A stretch of 64,000 nucleotides of DNA from Noviherbaspirillum aerium (GTDB taxonomy: Bacteria; Pseudomonadota; Gammaproteobacteria; Burkholderiales; Burkholderiaceae_D): NCBI RefSeq assembly GCF_008929045.1, contig NZ_VFAH01000001.1, forward strand, positions 666,438 through 730,437. Direction: 5' to 3'. The notes under the pieces are model-generated. The model did no database searches, had not been told where the DNA came from, and saw nothing but the letters and a program-made list of their open reading frames with translations. Below, in pieces: positions 29,072-39,330 of this stretch. The position numbers were made by a program, and so were the translations under genes. The first letter of the stretch is position 1. Every line of letters starts with the position of its first letter.

Positions 29072-29875
29072 GTGCCTAATCTTGTCGAAATCCGCGATCT
29101 TCATTTTGCCTATGGAACGCGAGCAATTCTTTCCGGACTCCATATGGATTTTCCCCGGGGGAAGGTGGTCGCCGTCATGGGTGGCTCCGGTTCGGGCAAA
29201 ACGACGATCCTGCGCCTGATCGGCGGACAGATTACCCAGCAGCGCGGCACTGTCAGCGTAGCCGGCGAAGCCATCGATTCACGCAACAGCAAGGCACTCT
29301 ACGTGCAGCGCCGGAAGATGGGAATGCTGTTCCAGCACGGCGCGCTCTTCACCGATCTGTCGGTATTCGAAAATGTCGCCTTTCCGCTGCGCGAACATAC
29401 TCGCCTGCCGGAAGACATGATCCGCGACCTCGTACTGATGAAGCTGCATGCGGTCGGCCTGCGCAACGCAGCCCAGCTCAAGCCTTCCGAAATTTCCGGC
29501 GGCATGGCGCGGCGGGTGGCTCTGGCGCGCGCGGTTGCGCTCGACCCGCAACTGATCATGTACGACGAGCCGTTTGCCGGACTGGACCCAATTTCCATGG
29601 GCGTCACCGCCAACCTGATCCGCCGGCTTAATGACGCCTTGGGATCGACCTCGATCGTGGTGTCCCATGACGTGCATGAAACCTTCACCATCGCCGACCA
29701 TGTCTATTTTCTTTCGCAGGGAAAGATCGTGGCCCACGGTACGCCGGAGCAGATGCGCGCCTCCGATGATCCCTATGTAAAGCAGTTCGTCCATGCCGAG
29801 GCGGATGGTCCGGTGCCGTTTCACTATCCCGGCCGGTCGATCGCGGAAGATTTGCAGCTGGGGGTGCGGCGATGA
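29072..29875 (+). CDS. mlaF: phospholipid ABC transporter ATPase MlaF
   Basis: This 267-residue cytoplasmic ATPase of the MlaFEDB complex moves phospholipid between inner membrane and periplasm to keep outer-membrane lipid asymmetry. Walker A GGSGSGKTTILRLIGG is near residue 36, the signature ISGGMARRVALARAV near 137, and Walker B LIMYDEPFAGLDPIS near 160, followed by the switch His in VSHDVHE. The most likely start is GTG at 29072, giving MPNLVEIRDLHFAYG. It overlaps mlaE as ATGA. No strong promoter is visible, though the 150 bp upstream is AT-rich. Confidence 0.95.
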   Translation: MPNLVEIRDLHFAYGTRAILSGLHMDFPRGKVVAVMGGSGSGKTTILRLIGGQITQQRGTVSVAGEAIDSRNSKALYVQRRKMGMLFQHGALFTDLSVFENVAFPLREHTRLPEDMIRDLVLMKLHAVGLRNAAQLKPSEISGGMARRVALARAVALDPQLIMYDEPFAGLDPISMGVTANLIRRLNDALGSTSIVVSHDVHETFTIADHVYFLSQGKIVAHGTPEQMRASDDPYVKQFVHAEADGPVPFHYPGRSIAEDLQLGVRR

Positions 29876-30651
29876 TTGTCAATGCGGTATCGGCAATCGG
29901 TCGCCGGGTGCGGGAAACGCTTGCCAATGTGGGCTTCGCCACGCGCTCCTTTTTCTCCGTCATTCTGGCATCCGCCATGTTATGGCGCCGCCCGCGGCTC
30001 ATCACGGACCAGATCCACTTCATCGGCAATTATTCGCTGGTGATCATCGCGGTATCCGGCCTGTTTGTCGGCTTCGTGCTCGGCCTGCAAGGGTATTACA
30101 CCCTGACCCGCTATGGTTCCGAACAGGCGCTGGGCCTGCTGGTTGCCCTGTCGCTGACGCGTGAACTGGGACCAGTCGTGACGGCCCTGCTGTTTGCCGG
30201 GCGCGCAGGCACTTCGCTGACCGCCGAAATCGGCCTGATGAAAGCCGGGGAGCAGTTGTCGGCGATGGAAATGATGGCGGTGAACCCGCTCGAACGCGTG
30301 GTGGCTCCCCGTTTCTGGGCGGGCGTCATCGCCATGCCCATTCTGGCGGCGATCTTCAGCGCCGTCGGCATACTGGGCGGCTACATCGTCGGCGTACAGC
30401 TGATCGGGGTCGATGAAGGTGCCTTCTGGTCGCAGATGCAAGGCGGTGTCGATATCTGGAAGGATATTGCCAATGGCGTCATCAAAAGCGTGGTGTTCGG
30501 ATTTGCGGTAACGTTCATCGCACTGTTCCAGGGCTACGAGGCACAGCCCACGCCGGAAGGCGTCGCACGCGCCACCACCCGCACCGTCGTTATTGCTTCC
30601 CTGACAGTACTGTGGCTGGACTTCCTGCTTACCGCGCTCATGTTCAATTGA
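29872..30651 (+). CDS. mlaE: phospholipid ABC transporter permease MlaE
   Basis: This 259-residue inner-membrane permease of the Mla system has five to six hydrophobic segments and the family core LGLLVALSLTRELGPVVTAL near residue 85 and AGRAGTSLTAEIGLMKAGEQ near 106, with EMMAVNPLERVVAPRFWAG near 130. The segment FGFAVTFIALFQGYEAQPTP near the C-terminus is characteristic of MlaE. It is translationally coupled to mlaF. A 106-bp gap to mlaD follows. Confidence 0.96.
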   Translation: MIVNAVSAIGRRVRETLANVGFATRSFFSVILASAMLWRRPRLITDQIHFIGNYSLVIIAVSGLFVGFVLGLQGYYTLTRYGSEQALGLLVALSLTRELGPVVTALLFAGRAGTSLTAEIGLMKAGEQLSAMEMMAVNPLERVVAPRFWAGVIAMPILAAIFSAVGILGGYIVGVQLIGVDEGAFWSQMQGGVDIWKDIANGVIKSVVFGFAVTFIALFQGYEAQPTPEGVARATTRTVVIASLTVLWLDFLLTALMFN

Positions 30652-30757
30652 GATTTGGTAAAAACAGCAACATCGCCCTCGAAAACGCGATCTAAACAAT
30701 TTTCTTGACGTGAAACCATATCAGCGGTTTTGCAACCTATAGTGTGAGTATGTAGTC

Positions 30758-31228
30758 ATGCAACGTAAATCATTGGACCTTTGGGTCGGCATGTTTGTCC
30801 TGTTTGGTGCGGCGGCACTGGTGTTTCTGGCATTGAAAGCCGGCAACATGAGTTCCTTGTCATTCGCACCGACCTATACGGTCACGACGCGGTTCGACAA
30901 CATTGGCGGCCTCAAGCCCCGTGCTCCGGTCAAGAGCGCCGGCGTCGTAGTCGGACGCGTGGCGGACATCCGTTTCGATGACAAGACTTACCAGGCTCTC
31001 GTGACCCTCAGTCTCGAAAGCAATTACAAATTTCCCAAAGACAGTTCGGCGAAGATTCTGACGTCCGGCTTGCTTGGTGAACAATATATTGGTCTGGAAC
31101 CTGGCGGCGACACTAATAATCTCGCTGCCGGCGACCGAATCAAGATGACGCAGTCCGCCGTGGTGCTCGAAAACCTGATCAGTCAGTTTCTCTATAGCAA
31201 GGCAGCGGAAGGAAAGGACGGGGAATGA
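30758..31228 (+). CDS. mlaD: phospholipid-binding MCE protein MlaD
   Basis: This 156-residue MCE-domain protein forms the hexameric periplasmic ring on MlaFE. One N-terminal membrane anchor (LWVGMFVLFGAAALVFLALK) covers about residues 8-27. The MCE domain follows, with FDNIGGLKPRAPVKSAGVVV near 47 and the LTSGLLGEQYIGLEPGG loop near 105. The length is close to the family norm. The upstream gap holds TTGACG (30705) and TATAGT (30738), but the 27-base spacing is too long for a usual sigma-70 promoter. Its stop overlaps mlaA as ATGA. Confidence 0.95.
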   Translation: MQRKSLDLWVGMFVLFGAAALVFLALKAGNMSSLSFAPTYTVTTRFDNIGGLKPRAPVKSAGVVVGRVADIRFDDKTYQALVTLSLESNYKFPKDSSAKILTSGLLGEQYIGLEPGGDTNNLAAGDRIKMTQSAVVLENLISQFLYSKAAEGKDGE

Positions 31229-32073
31229 TAATGAAGGCGAAAAAATTAATAAAAACAAGCCTGGTTGCCGTGGCCATCGCATTGTCCGGATGCGCCACCA
31301 ACAATCCCGGGGACCCGTTTGAAAATTTCAATCGGGCGATGTTCACCTTCAACGACAAGGTCGATCAGGCCGCAGTGAAGCCGGCGGCCGAGGTTTATAG
31401 CAATGTCGTGCCGCACTTTGTGCAGATCGGTGTGGGCAACTTCTTTGGTAACCTCGGCGATGTCTGGACAGCAATCAATAATTTTCTCCAAGGCAAGGTA
31501 GAGCATGGCATGTCCGATGTCATGCGCGTCGCCGTCAACTCCACTTTCGGCTTGGGCGGCGTGCTCGACATCGGATCCGAAGCAGGCTTGCCGAAGCACA
31601 AGGAGGATTTCGGCCAGACGCTTGGCAAATGGGGGATCAAGTCCGGGCCGTACATCGTGCTCCCGCTTCTGGGGTCCACCACGCTGCGCGATACCGCTGC
31701 CATGCCGGTCGATTGGAGTGCCGATCTCTGGAGTTATCATCATCCGGTGCATTGGCGCAACGTCGGATCGGTCGTTCGCGTGATCGATCTGCGGGCCAGC
31801 GTTCTCGATGCCTCCAATCTGCTTGAAGAAGCGGCATTGGATCGCTATGTATTCGTGCGGGACGCTTATCTCCAGCGCAGGCAGAGCAAGGTGTACGACG
31901 GGGAAGTGCCGAGTTCGAAATATGAACATGATGTCGGTCCGACCAGCGCAACCGATGACACCACCGGCCAGACTTCATCAGCCGCCGCTTCGGAACCGGC
32001 TACGGAGGCGGTTGTCAAACTGGAAAAAAATGAAACTGCGGGCGCGATGCCCGGCGCGGAGACAAAACAATAA
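31225..32073 (+). CDS. mlaA: outer-membrane lipoprotein MlaA (VacJ)
   Basis: This 282-residue lipoprotein removes mislocalised phospholipid from the outer leaflet and hands it to MlaC. The lipobox LSGC gives a lipidated Cys23 (Cys21 if the ATG at 31231 is used). The VacJ core follows: DPFENFNRAMFTFNDKVDQA, GNFFGNLGDVWTAINNFLQG and DFGQTLGKWGIKSGPYIVLP. The C-terminal 60 residues are acidic, Ser/Thr-rich and poorly ordered. Unlike in E. coli, where mlaA is unlinked, here it lies between mlaD and mlaC. The ATG at 31225 overlaps the mlaD stop and is preferred. Confidence 0.94.
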   Translation: MIMKAKKLIKTSLVAVAIALSGCATNNPGDPFENFNRAMFTFNDKVDQAAVKPAAEVYSNVVPHFVQIGVGNFFGNLGDVWTAINNFLQGKVEHGMSDVMRVAVNSTFGLGGVLDIGSEAGLPKHKEDFGQTLGKWGIKSGPYIVLPLLGSTTLRDTAAMPVDWSADLWSYHHPVHWRNVGSVVRVIDLRASVLDASNLLEEAALDRYVFVRDAYLQRRQSKVYDGEVPSSKYEHDVGPTSATDDTTGQTSSAAASEPATEAVVKLEKNETAGAMPGAETKQ

Positions 32074-32166
32074 TACGCTGCCCGGTATGCCATTGCGGCA
32101 TGTCGCGCGTTTCCGATATGCGGCGCGGCTTTCGCGCTGCCATTTGATTAAATCAATCAGGAACCT

Positions 32167-32814
32167 ATGAAACTGCTCAAGACTTTATTTGCCATCGCCA
32201 GTCTGACGGTCGGCGCGCTCGGTTTTGCACCGGCCGCCTCGGCCCAGGAAGCACCCGACGCTTTGGTCAAGCGCATCAGCCAGGAGGTTCTGGATACTGC
32301 CAAGAGCGACAAGGATATCCAGAACGGCAACCAGAAAAAGGTACTGGAACTGGTGGAGGCCAAGATTCTTCCCCACGTCGACTTTCAGCGCATGACCGCG
32401 CTCGCCGCCGGGCGTTTCTGGCGCGAAGCCACGCCGGAGCAGCAGAAGCAGCTCACCAACGAATTCCGTACGCTGCTGATCTACACCTATTCCGGCGCCA
32501 TTTCCCAAGTCAAGGATCAGAAGCTCGAATTCAAGCCCTTGCGCGCGGATGCGGCCGATACCGAAGTCGAAGTCCGTTCCCAAGTCGTGCAGTCGCGCGG
32601 CGGCGATCCGATCCAGCTGAACTACCGTCTCGAAAAATCGTCCGGCGCCTGGAAAATCTATGATGTCAACGTGCTCGGTGCCTGGCTGGTCGAGACCTAC
32701 AAGGGCAACTTTGCCTCGGAAATCGGCAAGGGCGGCATCGACGGCCTGATCAAGACGCTGTCCGACAAGAACAAGCGTCTTGCCGCAAGCGCCGCGAAAA
32801 CCGTCAAGTCCTGA
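32167..32814 (+). CDS. mlaC: periplasmic phospholipid-binding protein MlaC
   Basis: This 215-residue soluble carrier shuttles phospholipid between MlaA and MlaD. A signal peptide (MKLLKTLFAIASLTVGALGF, cleavage probably after ASA at residue 26) precedes the Tol-Tol-Ttg2 domain. That domain carries ILPHVDFQRMTALAAGRFWR near residue 68 and WKIYDVNVLGAWLVETYKGN near 162. It is separated from mlaA by 93 bp, and mlaB begins three bases after its stop. Confidence 0.94.
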   Translation: MKLLKTLFAIASLTVGALGFAPAASAQEAPDALVKRISQEVLDTAKSDKDIQNGNQKKVLELVEAKILPHVDFQRMTALAAGRFWREATPEQQKQLTNEFRTLLIYTYSGAISQVKDQKLEFKPLRADAADTEVEVRSQVVQSRGGDPIQLNYRLEKSSGAWKIYDVNVLGAWLVETYKGNFASEIGKGGIDGLIKTLSDKNKRLAASAAKTVKS

Positions 32815-32817
32815 TCC

Positions 32818-33114
32818 ATGTATCAACCTAGCTTGACGCTGACCGTCAATAACGCGCAGACCGTGCTGGAAGCCGGTTTGCGCGCGATCGCCGAAGGTCA
32901 GACCCAGATCGATCTCGGAGGCCTGACTGTCGTCGACTCGGCCGCGGTCGCGACATTGCTTGCATGGCAGCGCGCGGCGCAGCGTGCCGGCAAGTCGATT
33001 GTTTTCCGCAATCTTTCCGCCGGGCTGCAGAGCCTGATCGAACTGTACGGCGTCAGCGAACTCCTTTCCATCGCCCGCAGCGGCGAACATCAAAGCGATC
33101 TCGCCCATCATTGA
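32818..33114 (+). CDS. mlaB: Mla STAS-domain protein MlaB
   Basis: This 98-residue cytoplasmic STAS protein binds MlaF and is needed for stable ATPase assembly. The fold pattern is clear: IDLGGLTVVDSAAVATLLAW near residue 31, with the conserved Asp-Ser of the STAS loop, and KSIVFRNLSAGLQSLIELYG near 63. It starts three bases after mlaC and completes the mlaFEDACB set. Confidence 0.88.
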   Translation: MYQPSLTLTVNNAQTVLEAGLRAIAEGQTQIDLGGLTVVDSAAVATLLAWQRAAQRAGKSIVFRNLSAGLQSLIELYGVSELLSIARSGEHQSDLAHH

Positions 33115-33162
33115 CGGTCGTTCTCGACCCGTCCCGCTCCGGCTTCCTGACCGGAAATCCAA

Positions 33163-33208
33163 TATAATCAAGGGTTCCGCCAAAGCTTGCGCCTTCTAGC
33201 GCGCAAGC
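33163..33208 (+). promoter_or_regulatory. putative promoter and leader hairpin before the ABC exporter
   Basis: A perfect -10 hexamer TATAAT (33163-33168) lies in the 123-bp gap after mlaB, with no clear -35. It is followed by a GCTTGCGC (33185-33192) / GCGCAAGC (33201-33208) stem with an 8-base loop, 30 bases before the next start codon. It may be a new promoter with a structured leader. Alternatively the hairpin may mark the end of mlaB RNA. Confidence 0.4.
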
Positions 33209-33237
33209 GGCCCTCCCGATAAAGTGATCTAGCCGCC

Positions 33238-34149
33238 ATGGCTGCCCTCCAAATCGTCAATGTCGAAAAACGCTACAAGTCCCTGCAGGCGCTTGGCGGC
33301 GTTTCCCTGTCCATCGAGCCGGGAGAATTCTTCGGCCTGCTGGGACCCAACGGTGCCGGAAAGACAACGCTGATTTCCATCATCGCCGGTCTCAACCGCG
33401 CCGATTCCGGAACCGTATCGATCCACGGCCACGATGTCGTGACCGATTACCGGGAAGCCCGCAAGCGGCTCGGCGTCGTGCCGCAGGAACTGGTGTTCGA
33501 TCCTTTCTTCACGGTGCGTGAAACGCTGCGCATGCAGTCCGGCTACTTCGGCCTGAAGAAGAATGATGACTGGATCGATGAGGTGATGGCCAACCTGGAT
33601 CTGACCAACAAGGCCGATACGAATACCCGTGCATTGTCGGGCGGCATGAAGCGGCGAGTGCTGGTGGCGCAAGCCCTGGTGCACCGGCCGCCTGTGATCG
33701 TGCTGGACGAGCCGACCGCGGGCGTGGACGTGGAATTGCGCCAGACCTTGTGGAAATTCATTTCCCGCCTCAACCACGAAGGCCATACCATCGTCCTGAC
33801 CACGCACTACCTGGAAGAAGCCCAGGCACTGTGCAATCGCATCGCCATGCTCAAGGCGGGCAAGGTGGTTGCGCTCGATTCGACCTCCGCATTGCTCAAG
33901 CGCATTTCCGGCTCCCAGCTGATCGTGCACCTGGCGCGCGGCGGCCTTCCCGATGCGCTCAAGCCGCTCGTCTCCCATCCCGACGAACTCATCGGCGGCA
34001 GCAAGTACACGCTGCGCGTCAATGATTACTCCGAAGTCGAGCCGATTCTCGCCGCGCTGCGTGAAGCCGGTGCCGTCATCGACGACATGCATTTGCAGCA
34101 GGCCGACCTGGAAGATGTGTTCATCCAGATCATGGAAGGGGAGAAGTGA
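33238..34149 (+). CDS. ABC-2 type exporter ATPase (YadG-like)
   Basis: This 303-residue ATPase has Walker [18 protein letters not shown] near residue 36, signature ALSGGMKRRVLVAQAL near 132, Walker B VIVLDEPTAGVDVE near 155 and switch LTTHYLEEAQ. A C-terminal extension of about 80 residues (PLVSHPDELIGGSKYTLRVN, ending in LEDVFIQIM) is typical of drug/polysaccharide-type ABC-2 exporters such as YadG. It is coupled to its permease by a one-base overlap. It lies between mlaB and ibaG, so an envelope substrate is likely but not established. Confidence 0.9.
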   Translation: MAALQIVNVEKRYKSLQALGGVSLSIEPGEFFGLLGPNGAGKTTLISIIAGLNRADSGTVSIHGHDVVTDYREARKRLGVVPQELVFDPFFTVRETLRMQSGYFGLKKNDDWIDEVMANLDLTNKADTNTRALSGGMKRRVLVAQALVHRPPVIVLDEPTAGVDVELRQTLWKFISRLNHEGHTIVLTTHYLEEAQALCNRIAMLKAGKVVALDSTSALLKRISGSQLIVHLARGGLPDALKPLVSHPDELIGGSKYTLRVNDYSEVEPILAALREAGAVIDDMHLQQADLEDVFIQIMEGEK

Positions 34150-34904
34150 TGACCGGCTTCCAGACCCTTTTCTACAAGGAAATCCTGCGTTTCTGGAAAG
34201 TCGCGACCCAGACCATCACCGCGCCCATCCTGACCGCCATGCTGTATCTGCTGATCTTCGGCCATGTGCTGGAAGAGCATGTGCAGGTCTATCCCGATGT
34301 CCGCTATACCGCCTTCCTGGTGCCCGGACTGGTAATGATGAGCGTGCTGCAGAATGCGTTCGCCAATAGCTCCTCTTCGCTGATCCAGTCCAAGATCACT
34401 GGCAACCTGGTCTTTGTCCTGCTGCCGCCGCTGTCGCACTGGGATCTGTTTGCCGCCTACGTGCTGGCGGCGGTGGTGCGCGGCCTGGCGGTCGGCACCG
34501 GCGTATTCCTGATTACCACCTGGTTTGCTGACCTGACCTTCTTTGCGCCGTGGTGGATTGTCATTTTCGCCTTGCTGGGTGCAGCCATCCTCGGCACCAT
34601 GGGCCTGATCGCCGGTATCTGGGCGGAAAAGTTCGACCAGCTCGCTGCCTTCCAGAATTTTCTGATCATGCCGGCAACCTTTTTGTCGGGCGTGTTCTAT
34701 TCCATTCATTCGCTGCCGGTTTTCTGGCAGACGGTATCGCACTTCAACCCGTTTTTTTATATGATTGACGGCTTCCGCTACGGCTTCTTCGGCAAATCCG
34801 ACGTCGATCCATTGCTCAGCTTTTCCATTGTCAGCGTGTTTTTCATGCTGCTCGCGGGATTCGCGATTCGCATGCTCAAACGCGGATACAAGCTGCGTCA
34901 CTAA
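34149..34904 (+). CDS. ABC-2 type exporter permease (YadH-like)
   Basis: This 251-residue membrane protein has about six hydrophobic segments and the ABC-2 family signature NFLIMPATFLSGVFYSIHSL near residue 172. It pairs with the ATPase encoded immediately upstream. I chose the ATG at 34149, which shares one base with the upstream TGA, over the GTG at 34146. E. coli YadGH is the closest named relative I recognise. Its substrate is not known. Confidence 0.9.
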   Translation: MTGFQTLFYKEILRFWKVATQTITAPILTAMLYLLIFGHVLEEHVQVYPDVRYTAFLVPGLVMMSVLQNAFANSSSSLIQSKITGNLVFVLLPPLSHWDLFAAYVLAAVVRGLAVGTGVFLITTWFADLTFFAPWWIVIFALLGAAILGTMGLIAGIWAEKFDQLAAFQNFLIMPATFLSGVFYSIHSLPVFWQTVSHFNPFFYMIDGFRYGFFGKSDVDPLLSFSIVSVFFMLLAGFAIRMLKRGYKLRH

Positions 34905-34949
34905 GAGTCACCAAGACCGTCAGGTCAATCAGGTCACAAAGGGAAGACC

Positions 34950-36436
<1,487 letters not shown>

Positions 36437-37087
36437 ATGGGCCAGCAACTGACACTCGCGCTGTCCAAGGGCCGCATCTTCGAGGAAACCCTGCCGCTGC
36501 TGGAAGCGGCCGGCATCACCGTCACCGAAAATCCGGAAAAGTCGCGCAAGCTGATCCTGCCGACCAATGATCCGGACGTGCGCGTCATCATCGTGCGCGC
36601 CTCCGACGTGCCGACCTATGTGCAGTACGGCGCCGCCGATTTCGGCGTGGCCGGCAAGGATGTGCTGCTTGAACATGGCGGCGAGGGACTGTACCAGCCG
36701 ATCGACCTCAACATCGCCAAGTGCCGGCTGTCGGTCGCGGTGCCCGCAGGCTTCGATTATGCCAATGCGGTGCGCCAGGGCGCGCGCCTGCGCGTGGTGA
36801 CCAAGTACGTCAAGTGCGCGAGCGAACACTTCGCCGCCAAGGGCGTCCACGTGGACCTGATCAAGCTCTACGGCTCGATGGAGCTCGGCCCGCTGGTTGG
36901 CTTGTCGGATGCGATCGTCGACCTGGTGAGCACCGGCAGCACGCTGCGCGCCAATAACCTGGTCGAGGTCGAGCATATTCTCGATATTTCCTCACGCCTG
37001 GTGGTCAACCAGGCGGCATTGAAACTCAAGCGCGAGCGCCTGCAGCCGATTCTGGCGGCCTTCGAAAAAGCCTCGAAAGCGGTATGA
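36437..37087 (+). CDS. hisG: ATP phosphoribosyltransferase, short form
   Basis: This 216-residue enzyme condenses ATP and PRPP in the first step of histidine biosynthesis. It has the core [40 protein letters not shown] and the PRPP-binding [20 protein letters not shown]. It lacks the C-terminal regulatory ACT-like domain of the long (about 300-residue) form. Short HisG proteins need the separate subunit HisZ for activity and feedback control; no hisZ is present in this window. hisD follows four bases after its stop. Confidence 0.96.
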   Translation: MGQQLTLALSKGRIFEETLPLLEAAGITVTENPEKSRKLILPTNDPDVRVIIVRASDVPTYVQYGAADFGVAGKDVLLEHGGEGLYQPIDLNIAKCRLSVAVPAGFDYANAVRQGARLRVVTKYVKCASEHFAAKGVHVDLIKLYGSMELGPLVGLSDAIVDLVSTGSTLRANNLVEVEHILDISSRLVVNQAALKLKRERLQPILAAFEKASKAV

Positions 37088-37091
37088 CACC

Positions 37092-38405
37092 ATGACCATC
37101 CAGATTCGCAAACTCGATTCCAGCGTCCCCGACTTCAAGGCGCAACTGTCCGCAGTGCTCGCATTCGAAGCCGGCGAGGATGAGGCCATCGACCGTGCCG
37201 CCGCGCAGATTCTCGCCGACGTCAAGGCGCGGGGCGATGCCGCCGTGCTCGACTGCACCAACCGCTTCGACAAGCTCGAAAGCGGCAGCGTCGCCAGCCT
37301 CGAAATCGGCAAGGACGAGCTGCGCGCCGCGCTCGATGCGCTCGCGCCGGAGCGCCGCGCCGCGCTGCAAACCGCCGCCGACCGGGTGCGCGCCTATCAC
37401 GAGCGGCAGAAAGCCGAAACCGGAAGCGACGGTTTCACCTACACCGAAGCCGACGGCACCGTGCTCGGACAGAAGGTCACGCCGCTCGACCGGGTCGGCA
37501 TCTATGTTCCCGGCGGCAAGGCTGCCTATCCGTCCTCGGTACTGATGAATGCGATTCCGGCCAAGGTGGCCGGCGTGCAGGAAGTCATCATGGTGGTGCC
37601 CACGCCCAATGGCGTGAAGAACGAACTCGTGCTGGCCGCCGCGGCGATTGCCGGCGTCGACCGCGTCTTCACCATCGGCGGCGCGCAGGCGGTCGGCGCG
37701 CTGGCCTACGGCACCGACACCATTCCGCAGGTCGACAAGATCGTCGGCCCCGGCAATGCCTATGTCGCCGCCGCCAAGCGGCGCGTGTTCGGCATCGTCG
37801 GCATCGACATGATCGCCGGTCCGTCGGAAATCCTGGTGCTGTGCGACGGTTCCACCGATCCCGACTGGGTGGCGATGGACCTGTTCTCGCAGGCCGAGCA
37901 TGACGAGCTGGCGCAGTCCATCCTGGTCTGCCCGGACGAGGCCTATATCGCGAAAGTCGAAGCCAGCATCAACCGCCTGCTCGACGCCATGCCGCGCAAG
38001 GAAGTGATCCGCACATCGCTGACCAACCGCGGCGCGATGGTCAAGGTGCGCGACATGGACGAGGCTTGCGAGATCGCCAACCTGATCGCGGCCGAGCACC
38101 TGGAAATTTCGGCGGAGGATCCGCAGCAGTGGGCCGACAAGGTGCGCCATGCCGGTGCCATGTTCCTCGGACGCTTCTCTTCCGAATCCCTCGGCGATTA
38201 CTGCGCCGGTCCGAATCATGTGCTGCCGACCTCGCGCACCGCGCGCTTTTCGTCGCCGCTGGGCGTCTACGATTTCCAGAAGCGTTCCAGCATCATTCAC
38301 GTGAGCGAAGCGGGCGCCCAGACGCTGGGCAGGATTGCCGCCGAGCTCGCCTATGGCGAAGGCCTGCAGGCACACGCCGGCTCGGCCGAGTACCGGCTCA
38401 AATGA
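37092..38405 (+). CDS. hisD: histidinol dehydrogenase
   Basis: This 437-residue zinc enzyme oxidises L-histidinol to L-histidine with 2 NAD+, the last step of the pathway. Conserved blocks are [20 protein letters not shown] near residue 135, [15 protein letters not shown] near 216, [12 protein letters not shown] near 237, [13 protein letters not shown] near 265 and, near the C-terminus, [20 protein letters not shown] with its metal-binding His. Four bases separate it from hisG. The 94-bp gap after it leads into a DNA methyltransferase gene rather than hisC. Confidence 0.97.
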   Translation: MTIQIRKLDSSVPDFKAQLSAVLAFEAGEDEAIDRAAAQILADVKARGDAAVLDCTNRFDKLESGSVASLEIGKDELRAALDALAPERRAALQTAADRVRAYHERQKAETGSDGFTYTEADGTVLGQKVTPLDRVGIYVPGGKAAYPSSVLMNAIPAKVAGVQEVIMVVPTPNGVKNELVLAAAAIAGVDRVFTIGGAQAVGALAYGTDTIPQVDKIVGPGNAYVAAAKRRVFGIVGIDMIAGPSEILVLCDGSTDPDWVAMDLFSQAEHDELAQSILVCPDEAYIAKVEASINRLLDAMPRKEVIRTSLTNRGAMVKVRDMDEACEIANLIAAEHLEISAEDPQQWADKVRHAGAMFLGRFSSESLGDYCAGPNHVLPTSRTARFSSPLGVYDFQKRSSIIHVSEAGAQTLGRIAAELAYGEGLQAHAGSAEYRLK

Positions 38406-38445
38406 CGGCGTCGGAAAGGCGCCGCATGATTGCCCTCAACGCCGC

Positions 38446-38465
38446 GGCAGGCGTCTTGTCCTGCC
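38446..38465 (+). promoter_or_regulatory. small hairpin between hisD and the methyltransferase gene
   Basis: GGCAGG, loop CGTCTTGT, CCTGCC. A 6-bp stem in the 94-bp spacer, 35 bases before the methyltransferase ATG. It is not followed by T residues. It could reduce read-through or modulate translation; evidence is structural only. Confidence 0.25.
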
Positions 38466-38499
38466 TGCTGCAGCCGCTCCCGACGTCCGGTGAGCGGCA

Positions 38500-39267
38500 A
38501 TGACATCCTGGCTCAACAACGTCTTTTGCGAAGACGCGCTGCAGGGGCTTGCCCGCATTCCCGACGGCAGCGTCGATCTGCTGATCGCCGACCCGCCTTA
38601 CGGGCTGGGCAAGGATTACGGCAATGATTCCGACAAGCTCGACGCCGAGGCCTATCTGCAATGGACCGAACAATGGGTCGATGCGGCGCTGCCCAAGCTC
38701 AAGGCCAACGGCAGCTTCTACATTTTCCTGACCTGGCGCTACTCGCCCGAAATCTTCGTCATGCTGAAGAAGCGCATGACCATGATCAACGAAATCGTCT
38801 GGGACCGCCGGGTGCCGTCGATGGGCGGCAGCACCCGCCGTTTCTCGTCGGTGCACGACACCATCGGCTTCTTCGCGAAGGCGCGGGATTATCATTTCGA
38901 TCTCGATGCCGTGCGCATCCCGTATGATGCCGAGACCAAGAAGGCAAGGTCGCGCTCCATCTTCGTCGGCGCCAAGTGGCTGGAAATCGGCTATAACCCG
39001 AAGGATGTCTGGAGCGTGTCGCGCCTGCACCGCGAGCATCGCGAGCGCGCCGATCATCCTACGCAAAAGCCGCTGGAAATCATCGAGCGCATGATCAAGG
39101 CCTCGTGCCCGGCGGACGGCATCGTGCTCGATCCCTTCTTGGGCAGCGGCACGACCGCGGTGGCGGCCAGGCGCTGCGGAAGGAATTTCGTCGGCTTTGA
39201 ACTCAATGCCGAATATTGCCAGTTGATCCAGTCGCGTCTGGCGGCACTGGACGACAAGGTGGCATGA
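38500..39267 (+). CDS. solitary site-specific DNA methyltransferase (N4/N6 amino type)
   Basis: This 255-residue SAM-dependent methyltransferase has the catalytic DPPY at residues 31-34 preceding the SAM-binding FLGSGTT at 213-219, the order of beta-class amino-methyltransferases. HPTQKP at about 189-194 is the conserved motif X region. DPPY is usual for N6-adenine enzymes; N4-cytosine is possible. The overall form resembles E. coli YhdJ, a solitary adenine methyltransferase, but similarity is only by eye. No restriction endonuclease or specificity gene lies nearby. It sits inside the histidine cluster, between hisD and hisC, on the same strand. Target sequence and role are unknown. Confidence 0.88.
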   Translation: MTSWLNNVFCEDALQGLARIPDGSVDLLIADPPYGLGKDYGNDSDKLDAEAYLQWTEQWVDAALPKLKANGSFYIFLTWRYSPEIFVMLKKRMTMINEIVWDRRVPSMGGSTRRFSSVHDTIGFFAKARDYHFDLDAVRIPYDAETKKARSRSIFVGAKWLEIGYNPKDVWSVSRLHREHRERADHPTQKPLEIIERMIKASCPADGIVLDPFLGSGTTAVAARRCGRNFVGFELNAEYCQLIQSRLAALDDKVA

Positions 39268-39330
39268 CCCCGTATTTGCGCGGCAGCCAGGTTGCCGCAT
39301 TCTTGAGATTTGGATCGAGATAATCAAACT

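Noticed and set aside
30705..30743. Promoter between mlaE and mlaD (TTGACG and TATAGT)
   Set aside because: The spacer is 27 bases, too long for a standard sigma-70 promoter; cotranscription with mlaFE is simpler.
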